Source: Pseudo-nitzschia pungens
Lineage: Eukaryota > Bacillariophyta > Bacillariophyceae > Bacillariales > Bacillariaceae
Reading direction: 5' to 3'
DNA length: 64,000 bases
Assembly (NCBI GenBank): GCA_037355855.1
Contig: CM074762.1
Span: 1,054,001-1,118,000 of the forward strand
Part shown: positions 22,503-32,129 of the stretch, piece by piece
Numbering within the stretch: the first letter of the stretch is position 1
How the letters are laid out: every line of letters starts with the position of its first letter
Program-made: the position numbers and the translations under genes
Notes under the pieces: generated by a model
Databases searched by the model: none
The model's input: the letters and a program-made list of their open reading frames with translations, nothing else
Told to the model about the DNA's origin: nothing

Positions 22503-24890
22503 TTACAACTCGGCAGCCGAGGTGTTGTAATGATTGTTTTTGACGCTTTTGAAGTACACAGTAGTCTCGGGTGTAAACCACTTTGGTTCTCCCCTCACCC
22601 AACTACCGTCTTTAGTCGAGATGAACATGAAGACAACAAAGACAGTATACGACAGAACGCAAAAAGCCAAACAAATGACTGAAGAACCAAATGTTTGTTT
22701 TGCAATAGAAACCAAGAATGAGTTCTTCTTCGGTGATGATTTCAGATTGTAGATACTTTCAAACACAACAGATTTCAACATGCCACGACCACATAGACCT
22801 TACAATCGAATTTTCGCAACGAAAAGGACCAGAAAAATGACTCTGAATCATTCACCGAGTTTGTGTCTTCTTCCACTTCTTCAGTTTCGAGCTCGACGAC
22901 AGAGGCGGCAGAGGCGATCGTTTTTCCCCCTGCTCTGTGAGAGTTGGAATCAGTGGTGTTTGCCATCACTTCCTCGCTTGCGACAGTCTTGGAAATACGG
23001 TCTTCCCGGATGACTGACATAAAGGCGATACCAACCGATTGTAGAAGAACAAAGAATACCCAATAGAATGACCAGCCGACAAATCTATCGATCCACAACT
23101 TGGAGGATGACACGGGAACTAATTCAAAGGTGACTATCTGCGTCGCAATGACGACCAGAGCGATCGCCATGACAAAGCTAAGCCGTTCCCTGTTGAGTCC
23201 AATCACAATGTTTGATCGCACCAGCAAAGACGCGTAGGGAAGAGAAACGAAGGATCAGTCGACGGATACTTGAGACGGCAAACAGTGGAAAGAGCATCGT
23301 CCTGAGTCAAGTGAGAAATCGCAAAGCATCGTGATACCTACCCAACACGCATATCCAACAAGAATGTCCCGAAGCTGCAATAGGTCAATGTCAAGTGAGG
23401 GACCTTGATATGGCAGTTTTTTGCATCCACAGTTGATTGCAGCAAAGGGCACTAGTGAGACTATGGACGACGACACGCACATATTGTTTGCCATAATAGC
23501 AATGGAGAAGCATTTGACACATGAAACAGCGGTCGCACGCATGAACGCACCACCACATTCATGACATAGAAATTCCTTGCCCGCTCGAAATAAAAGTTGT
23601 AATACATGCCAGTCGCGTAATCCTTGTTTAAGTAGAGGGTGTATCCCTTCTCGAACAAGTCTGGTCGCGGCGTAAATTCCTCGTATTTCACTTCATTGTC
23701 TGCCACTTCGATGGTCGCCTCGTCGGCGAAGCGATAGGCAACCATGTTGGCATCTGTTCTAGTTCTGGCCCCAAAGAGTAACTGGCAGCCCAGTATGTCA
23801 AACGGGATGTTGGCAATTCCCCTGAGGGTACACGTGGCCGTGATCGAGCCAAAGACGGTCCACTGAACTATTCCGTCGCTAGAAACCCTGGCAAGGGAAT
23901 TGGAAAAGTCTTGAAAGCCGCTGATCTGATTGACCAAATCAATGTCCGGAACTGATGGAGGTTGTGACACATTATCACGACGGGATTGTTTGTGAAAGAC
24001 GGGAAAAGACGGAAGGACGGACACAAATGAGTAACCAATCGAAACAAATACCAGCACAACCAATTCGTTTGTACGGTCCCGACCATTCCATGAAACCGAT
24101 ACGCACCCCATATAACTGTGTCCTCGACATTGTATCCGGTCCACAAATCAACGTAATCGACACAGTATGTGTCTTTGTCGATGGTCCAGGCCAACCGAGG
24201 GTCATGCCACTTCATCGTCACTATCACGGAGATGCTTGCCGAACCGCTCATGACGTCGATTTGGTCCACCTTGGCGAAAATAATGTCGGTGTAAACCACC
24301 AGGGGCTCGTCGTGGCTGACTATCGGTGGAACGGCCGTGTTGTAGTTCTCGACCCCCGCCAAGAGGTTGTGTACGTTCGCCTCGCATTGGTAACGGGGAA
24401 CGGAAAGCTGGCAGCACGACACGAACAAAAACTGGTACATCTCCTGGGACCGACAAAATTTCCCCCCTGGCGCAAGAATAGGGAGAATGTCATCTTGCCA
24501 TTGGAGGCACGTTGCGGTGTCGTAGGGCGGAATCCGGAGGATGTTCTGGTTGGGGATTTTGTCCGACAAAAGGGTGTTGGCCTCGCAAAGGGAACAACCG
24601 TCAGCAAGATTCGCTGGGCTCTCATCAGCGGTGTCGCCGAGTGCCTCGTCCTCTTGAAGCCGTCTCTTCTTGAGCAACCGGGCTCTCAACTCCTCAGTTT
24701 TGGCTTCGAAATCAGGTAGGAAGAGACCATGGTTGAATCGGGTCGGATGGCGTTGCGGTGGTGCCCCGCGCGAAGCGGATGTATCCGTGTGTCGTCCAAA
24801 TCCCTGGACGCGGCCTCGGCAAATCACACCGGGGGTGAATGTGACCAGAAGGAAGAGAGGGCAAACCGGAAGTAGCTGACGGCGCTTCAT
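22503..24890 (-). CDS. Cys-loop (pentameric) ligand-gated ion channel homologue (one frame break)
   Basis: Pentameric ligand-gated ion channel subunit, about 605 residues. Exons 24890-24107, 23951-23481, 23189-22804, 22678-22503. Signal peptide: MKRRQLLPVCPLFLLVTFTP. The ligand-binding domain shows VVYTDIIFAKVDQIDVMSG, MKWHDPRLAW, VIW|VPDIDLVNQ across intron 1, SDGIVQW, and a Cys loop starting TCTLRGIANIPFD. Transmembrane helices: M1 (around FYVMNVVV and CFSIAIMANNM), M2 (ERLSFVMAIALVVIATQIV), M3 (FVGWSFYWVFFVLLQSVGIA), a charged cytoplasmic loop, and M4 (FICLAFCVLSYTVFVVFMF). M1 needs one added base near 23547-23556; with it all four exons sum to 1,818 nt. Intron 2 (23480-23190) restores the M in NNM|ERLSF in phase 2. 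Ligand and ion selectivity are unknown. Confidence 0.82.
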
Positions 24891-25901
24891 TGTGGCACCG
24901 AAAGTTAGATGCGCCTCGATCCGAGCGAGTTCAATAGTTATGTTGGGTTTGTGACTGTCCAATTTCTTTGATTTGAGATTCTACAAATCTTGCGAATGAA
25001 AAAGCGCGACTAAGAAGTACAACTGTACTGAAGTATGGTTAACTTACTGTGCTTTTTATTGGTGATGGCAATGATACCCCTCCATTACCTAGAATGTACA
25101 TTAGTTGATGACATATACGAAGTAAATATTAAGAGAAACTCCGCTTTCTTTAAGGGCTTTTGTTAATATGATCGTAGTTTGTGTTTTAAAATACCGGTAC
25201 TGCTTCCACTTCTACGAATTTCAGGTCTCATCTGCTCGACGCCTTACGGTAAATCTTAACGAGTTGTTGGGAACCCTCTGTTGAGACAACTCGGAACGCT
25301 TACCGTTCCGAAACTTCAAAACAACACTAAGCAATTTTGAGATTGATCTGAACATTCGTAATTACGAAGTAAATTACGAAGTAAACCTTATTCCGTAATC
25401 AGTACGTCTGGTGAATACTGAAATAGTTTCTATGAGGTTGACTTTTGCTAGAAAAAACAGTCCGACTTGAAAAGATAACCCTCCCGCGGTGTAAACCCAC
25501 AGGTGGACACTACGTGTAAGGCCCTATTTCCTTGGACAGAAAAGCAGTCTCATTTCATCGCCATAAATCACGTGCCATATCGGAAGTAATCTTACTTCGT
25601 ACCGGTATTCTTATAGAAGGGAGAACTGAACGAATGAATCATCCTGATGATGACATACTTGTAGTAAGATTAGTAGTAACCTTACTGGTACTCGTAGTAA
25701 GATTAACCTTGTATTCGTATGGTGATTGGTGACGAGTGGAAAAAAATGAAAGATACGTCAACAGAAATGAACGATCACATAATAACTTGAAACTAAGAAG
25801 GAAGGTTACTTCGTATTCCTTTTGTGGACAGAATATGGGAATCTACGTACAATAGAGGGATAGATCTAGACGGAAAACGTAGTAACGACCCCAATACAAC
25901 C
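24891..25901. other. Divergent promoter region, ion channel / carotenoid dioxygenase
   Basis: No gene seen. TACCGGTA palindromes at 25192 and 25600, and TTACGAAGTAAATTACGAAG-type repeats at about 25362-25385. Confidence 0.5.
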
Positions 25902-27641
25902 ATGTTTTCGTCACAAATGGAATTATTAGCAGCACTTTGCTGCAGTGCCGTATTATCACTGCAAGGCGCGAATGCATTCTCCAGAGTAGCTCCACTGACG
26001 AACCCAATAACTTCTCCTGAGGAGGTTGCCATTCGTCAGGCCAAGGCAGAAGAATATGCTCGGTCGAAGCATGACAATTTTGCCATGAATGCGCTATTCG
26101 TCAACATCGATGAAAAACCCAAACCGACTGTCTGTGCGATTTCTCCAGAGAGCAAATCGAGGTCTCTTCCATCCGATTTGCCGCCTGGCTGCTTGCTGAG
26201 AATCGGTCCCAATGGAGCTGCGGAGGATGAAGGCTTCTTGGACGGTGATGGAATGATCCATTGCATTACAATTCCTGACGCCAAGGAGCCAAACAGTGGC
26301 ATCCTCTATTCAGCAACCTATGTTGAAACGAAGGGACGAACGCTAGAGCAGGCCGGGAAGAATTCCAAATACAGGGGTACCTTAGGTGCGGCACCTCAAG
26401 GGCTACACATGCTTCTTTCTTTGCTACAAAATGGATTAGAATTCGGGACACTCGATGTACAAAAGGATACCTGTAACACGGCACTGGCGGTATCGGGTAA
26501 CCGAGTCTTGGCATTGATGGAACAAAGCCCTCCCACTGAAATTGAAGTAACGAAAGATGGGCGTGTGCAGACCGTTGAGAGTTTTGCGAGACTAAACGGT
26601 ACTGTGCCAGTGGAACCCATCAACGGCGGGAGCATGGGCGCTCACGGCAGGACCGACCCGACCACGCAAGAACGAGTTCATGTTAGCTACAACTCTGTGG
26701 CACCACCATACCTTCGAATAGATACGTTCGCTGAGGGTTGGAAACTGACCTCTTCCATTGGCATAGACGTTCCGGCACCAGTCATGGTCCACGATTCGGT
26801 CTTGACCGAGCACTACATCGTGATTCTCGACTTTCCACTCACGATTCGACCTAGGCGCTTCCTGCAGAATAAATTTCCAGTCGAGTATGAAGCAGCCCAC
26901 GGGGCAAGGATTGGGCTGTCACCTAGAAGTGCTGACAAGGATGAAACCACATGGTTCGATGTAGAGTCAGGAGTGGTTCTGCATGCTGCTAATGCCTACG
27001 AACGGGAAGATGGGAAAGTCGTCGTGCACGGTTTCAAGTCCATGCCAAAACGTGGCAAGAGCTATATTTTGGATTACACGCCCTCCTTTCTTTACGAATG
27101 GATACTGGATCCTCGCACTGGCAAAACAGTTAGCGAAAGATGTTTGAACCAGGACGTTCTCGTCGAATTCCCGAATACGGACGACAATATGACGGGTCGC
27201 AAGACTGATGCTACGTATGCCCTCGTAACGACAGCCATTGGTGAGCCTCTCCTTCAATTCAAAACTCCTCAAAGCGGAGTACTGCTCGATGCAGTTGCCA
27301 AGTTAGCTCTGGAGGATAATGAACAAAATGGGATTGCTGCCGGAGATGTACTCGGAAGATTCGATCTTCCGCCCGGATGGCACATGGTATCCGAGCCGAC
27401 AGTTGTGAACAAAATCGGAGGAACGGGGCATTACGTATTGCTGATTGCAACAAAAGTTACGCCAGCTGATGGTGATGAGGATCATGTGAAGGTTGCGACA
27501 GATGGCAAGTCCATGAAATCTCAACTGTTAGTATTGGATGGAGATCAACTATCAGACGGGCCTATCACTACAGTTGATTTGCCTTATCACGTGAACTATG
27601 GCCTGCACAGTCTATTCTTAGATTGGAACAAGATGAAATAA
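25902..27641 (+). CDS. Carotenoid cleavage dioxygenase (RPE65/CCD family), plastid-targeted
   Basis: Iron-dependent carotenoid oxygenase (PF03055), 579 residues, one exon. It should cleave a double bond of a carotenoid or apocarotenoid with O2. The four iron-ligand histidines are visible in their usual settings: GGSMGAHGRTDP (about His248), MVHDSVLTEHYIVI (297), VVLHAANAYE (361) and YGLHSLFLDW (569). The family signature FLDGDGMIHCI is present. The N-terminus has a hydrophobic signal followed by GANAF|SRVAPL, the diatom A-x-A-F plastid import motif, so action inside the plastid is likely. An upstream in-frame ATG (25824) would put 26 polar residues before the signal sequence and is rejected. 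Substrate and cleavage position cannot be read from the sequence. Confidence 0.9.
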   Translation: MFSSQMELLAALCCSAVLSLQGANAFSRVAPLTNPITSPEEVAIRQAKAEEYARSKHDNFAMNALFVNIDEKPKPTVCAISPESKSRSLPSDLPPGCLLRIGPNGAAEDEGFLDGDGMIHCITIPDAKEPNSGILYSATYVETKGRTLEQAGKNSKYRGTLGAAPQGLHMLLSLLQNGLEFGTLDVQKDTCNTALAVSGNRVLALMEQSPPTEIEVTKDGRVQTVESFARLNGTVPVEPINGGSMGAHGRTDPTTQERVHVSYNSVAPPYLRIDTFAEGWKLTSSIGIDVPAPVMVHDSVLTEHYIVILDFPLTIRPRRFLQNKFPVEYEAAHGARIGLSPRSADKDETTWFDVESGVVLHAANAYEREDGKVVVHGFKSMPKRGKSYILDYTPSFLYEWILDPRTGKTVSERCLNQDVLVEFPNTDDNMTGRKTDATYALVTTAIGEPLLQFKTPQSGVLLDAVAKLALEDNEQNGIAAGDVLGRFDLPPGWHMVSEPTVVNKIGGTGHYVLLIATKVTPADGDEDHVKVATDGKSMKSQLLVLDGDQLSDGPITTVDLPYHVNYGLHSLFLDWNKMK

Positions 27642-29196
27642 TAATGTAGGGTAGTGTTTGTATTGAATGCTTCTGCTTTCATGCTTGGTGGGCTTTATCC
27701 CTTGACTCCTTGATTTAGTAGCATTTGATCACGATTTTGCATCGCTGCGGCCGACATCACTCGGGCGTGTGATACGCCGTGACTTCTGCTCTCCTCTCCT
27801 TCAAGATATACAGCCCGGGTGAAAAAGACCGCGCTGTCCTTATCATCTTCTTGGCAAGAACATGTCAAAATAATACGCCGTGGCTCCAATGGTGACAATT
27901 GCTTCTATTCACATTCCGACTGAGAAAATTGACGGATATCCATCATACGTACTGGACACATGCGACGAAAACGATTTAAACGAATGAATTCAGACAGATT
28001 TTATGCTATTGGTCCTAAGAAGAAATAACTGCAAGAATCCTACGAATCAGCTACTACTACTAGTAGTAGTATGAAGCAGACAACGAAAAAGGCTCACTAA
28101 CTTCCGAGGGCAGCAAGTTTGTTGGGGAACAACAAGTGGTTCTCATTCATTTAGGCTCTTCACAACTTAGCTCGCCGCAGACAAACCCGAGGGGAAATTC
28201 TTATCTTCGAGCACTAGTATTCACTGCCACGTTCTGGTGCCTAAAAGAGACGTCTTCTTCTCTAAAGAATTCTTTTAGAGTTGTTTGTTCTAGTGCTGCA
28301 TGATTTGTGCATTGGATATTCTGAGGAGTTTGCAGATAGATCATTGTCTGATTCGCATGAAAGTATATTTCCAACACAAGTACATCCATTCGCCCATCTG
28401 CTGCGAAAGCAAGAACAAGGATCATCATTGTTCTATCTCCTCGGTGCACTACTACTACTACCAGCAGGTACTACTAGTAGCATGCAGCTTTGAGGACATC
28501 GCTGGGCTGCTCACTTGTTGAACTTTAAATAGAGGAGGTAATCTTACTAGTGGTAGTACTTGGCGGGCATGATAAGGCTTTTCTGGCAAGTAGTAATGCT
28601 ACCCTTGTTCACTTTGCATCACTATTGTGCTCTGCCCTTTTTGCTGTTTGCAGACACCTTTGTAGATATGTATGTACGTTGGTACAGTACTTGTGTACGG
28701 CTCGGCTTTCCGCAAACCCAACGAGGTCATTCCCGATGACCTGAGAGTCTTTCGACCCATAAGTATTGATGACTTACGCATCCCTACATTTAGGTATGCA
28801 GCGATGATCGTTCTTTTGCACGAACAAAATTCAATGGTCTGAACACGAACAACGCGAATACCACTTATTGCGTCTCGCGTTTGAAAACGGGATACCACTC
28901 CAAGGACAATAGCCTCCTTCCGCTCTACAAGACAGCAAAGGGAAAAGATTCGCAAGAATTAACTTTTTGCCAAACACGAGACACGAGGACCAGCGTCGTT
29001 GTTGCAAGCGAGCTATTTCCCGGAGGGGTTGTATCGTAGGTGGTCAATGGATTCCTCACACAATCAGTATTGATCCGTCTGGTTGCACTTCTTACCACTC
29101 CGCAACACATTTGAGCGATTTGCTCTGTTAGATACAAACCGATTTCAGCTCAATCCGTTTTCGATCCGAGAAAGCAAGTGACAACAAAACCCAACC
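27642..29196. other. Spacer, no gene seen
   Basis: AT-rich with TAG/CTA microsatellite traces (28052-28070, 28448-28482). Short ORFs only; the last 60 bases form the leader of the LRR gene. Confidence 0.5.
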
Positions 29197-31181
29197 ATGG
29201 ACAGCATGCACAACATGGACAGCATGCACATGCAGAGCATCAGTCTGTCGGACAACAACGATGGCCTGATGCGTCGGTCGATGCCCCAGGCTGGACTGAC
29301 GGATTCCAAGATCGAACGAGCCCGCAAGTTTCTGTACGACGAAGACGACTCGTTCTCCCCGCTAGATTTCAACAATCCCTCCACCAGCAACTTCAACGTT
29401 GTCCGACCCGCCATGCACCGCAATATTTCTTATGCCCATAGCGAATACTTGTCTGGGCGCGGATCCGACTCAAAGAAGAACTTTTGGTGTACGATTATGC
29501 ATCGTAAGCAGTTGTTCTTGGCTGTGTGCTATGGGGGATTGCAGCGGCGATGTCTACATGGAAACACTGGCATCGGGGAACACACCAATGACAAGCGTAT
29601 CGATCAATTCCAAACCGAGATTCTTGCTTTGGGTTTGAGTTCGGAATCGGACCTCCAAACCGCTGGCACTCCCCAGTACCACGCCCTCAGGTGGATGGCG
29701 GACGTCGACGAGGCCAAAGTGGAAGCCACCGACCAAGTTCGCCATGCAGCGGTACGCGCTCGCGGTCTTGTTCTACAGCACAGGCAGGCACCACCGATCA
29801 TTTAGATCCGAGCAGCAAGGCGAAGTGGATCGATGCCTCCGAGTGGCTCACTCCGGCAGGATTCTGCAGCTGGCACGGGGTGTTTTGCATCGCTAACGAG
29901 GGAGATTCAACAGCTCCCCACGAATGGTGACGGAGACGTCCTGGCCCTGGACCTGGTGCACAACGGTTTGGTCGGTGGCCTTCCGTCGGAATTGGCTGCG
30001 CTGACGGAACTTCATCGTTTGGATCTTTCCCAGAATGGTCTGACCGGAAAGCTTCCCAGAAGCTTCCAGACGCTGACAAGGCTTCGCAACTTTGTGGTTC
30101 GTAAGAACAAGCTAACCGGGACGATTCCCAAGGAGTACGGAACCTCGCTCACCAACATGCGGCAGTTCAACGTCGGGGCGAACGACCTGGACGGATCCAT
30201 TCCCGGGGAACTCGAACACATGATCGATCTGCGATCCCTTGGGCTGGACAAGAACAAGTTGAAAGGGACCATCCCCGATCTGCAGGATCTGACCAAACTC
30301 AACAAGCTGTACCTCGACGACAACGAGCTGGAGGGTCCCTTTCCCGAAAGCATCTCCAAGCTGACGTCCCTCGTGGAACTCAACCTCAGTGGCAACCACC
30401 TGACCGGCTTTCTTCCCGCGGACCTTATTCAAACTGACACAACTCGGTGAGTGGTTTCGGTCGTGCTCTCGGTCACACCAGGACAAACGGTGTTTCCTGT
30501 CTCCTTTCCGAATTCTGAATACCAGTTTCGTTCATTGATTAGATTCTCATACCCTTTTGAACTCCTTTTGGAATCTATTTTATTTTTTCAAACACGACAG
30601 AACTATTGATTCTCGAAAAAATGAATCTGCGGGGAACCATTCCAGCCGAAATCTTCACCAAGGTAACCCGCCTGACGGAACTGGTCCTCACCAACAACCA
30701 CTTCAGCGGACAGGTCCCCACTACCATCGGCCACCTCAAGGACCTGCAGGGATTGTTTCTGGGCGAGAACAAGCTGGCCGGAAGCCTCCCGCGCCAGGTC
30801 GGTCTCATGGCGGATCTGAAGCAGCTCCACATCGAGGGCAATAGCATCGGGGGATCTATTCCCAACATCATTTCGTCCCTCAACGAACTGGAAAGCTGCA
30901 ACCTGAGCCGAAACGCCATAACGGGGACGATTCCCCCCACCCTTGGCACCCTGCACCGTCTGGTCGAACTGCACCTCGAATCCAACCAGCTGGAGGGAAA
31001 ACTCCCCACCGAGCTCGGCGAGCTGGTTGGCCTCAAGCAAGCCCGATTGTATGAGAACAACCTCACGGGAGCCGTACCTGACGAAGTGTGCACCCTGATC
31101 ACCGACGAAGACCTGGCCTACCTCGGTGTCGATTGTGCCAACGGCAAAGTAACATGCGAGTGTTGCACGAAATGCTTCTAG
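29197..31181 (+). CDS. LRR receptor-like type II membrane protein, copy 2 (several frame breaks)
   Basis: Paralogue of the LRR gene at 6330. Exons 29197-30446 and 30601-31181; intron 154 nt, phase 1. N-terminal cytosolic region starts MDSMHNMDSMHMQ; a membrane region lies around RKQLFLAVCYGG; the juxtamembrane segment continues NDKRIDQFQTEILALGLSSE; the N-cap reads SSKAKWIDASEWLTPAGFCS; about a dozen plant-type LRRs follow; the C-terminal Cys box is CECCTKCF. Four one-base insertions are needed to explain the frames: 29733-29734 (CC), 29786 (A), 29916-29919 (CCCC) and 30425-30426 (TT). Without them the exons sum to 1,827 nt (608 residues). The helix itself may hide a compensating -1/+1 pair near 29535-29577, because the hydrophobic continuation (IAAAMSTW) is in another frame. 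Ligand unknown. Confidence 0.75.
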
Positions 31182-32129
31182 ATACCTACCTCAGAAAGCG
31201 CCCTGCCACTTCACCGCAATCTAGTAACAATAGACTGTAACATTAGAACCTACATTACTTTTTTTTTTCTCACACTGGGAATTGGGTCACCTCTCCCTCT
31301 GCTTCTCTTCAGAAAGTAGGAGTTTAAATGCTACAAAGCACAGAGGTTGTCTTCAATAAGTACAGTACCGAACAACCACATTTGGGAAACAACAAAAACA
31401 ACTTTCTCAAAATAATTAATTAAAACTTCATTGTTTCCCGTCCACTTTTTTCCACAACTTGTGCATTTTGTTCAACCCTTTGGGGGACTGAAATAATGAA
31501 ATACGAAGTAATAAAAATACTGTACGGTAGTAGTATCTTCTTGTTGATTACGAAGTAAATTCCCCCTTTATGATCGGAAGGATTTCACAACGAGCTGAGA
31601 TGACGCATGTCACCGTACGACGGTCAGTTGTTATTGTCATACCGTACGACAGGATCCGTTATCGATCGTTGATGTGTGGACGACTTCCGCCATCAAAAAA
31701 AAACATCCCCGAGTGATGGGTGATGATGGGATGGAGAGTTCTTTGCGCGATGGGTGGCGGTCAGCAGTGCTGCTAGTTGCTCTTTCCAAGGAGTGAGTTT
31801 TGGTTTGGTTGCTTTGTTCCTTATTCGCAAGCCGCTGTTGTTGATGGATGATTCCAGCAAAGCAGGTTCCAACCTTCATCTCATGCACACCGTACGGTAG
31901 CTCACCGAAGCAAAAGAATATCGTCCCGGTGCATACTGCGTGTACCTAACCAGCAGCAACAGTAACGTATCCCGCGCCTCGACATCGACATCGACATCGA
32001 CATCGACGCATCGCTTCCACTTTAGGCCTGCTAGTTTCTGCAGGACCACGAGGGATCGGAGCAAAAGCAACATTGCTCGCCTATCACAAAAATATATAGT
32101 ATTATAATATTACATACCACAGAAACGCG
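31182..32129. other. Spacer and promoter
   Basis: No gene seen. A (GACATC)n tract at 31981-32007 and a TATA-rich stretch (32091-32112) lie just upstream of the next gene. Confidence 0.5.

Noticed and set aside
23190..23480. Exon of the channel gene in the 23255-23542 frame (SLVPFAAINCGC segment)
   Set aside because: Keeping it would put about 40 extra residues between M1 and M2; splicing AT|GTGCGT to CAACAG|G gives NNM|ERLSF and the normal short linker.
14871..30426. Programmed +1 frameshifting as in Euplotes
   Set aside because: No stop codon or slippery AAA-TAR at the sites; duplicated bases in short runs fit sequence errors better.
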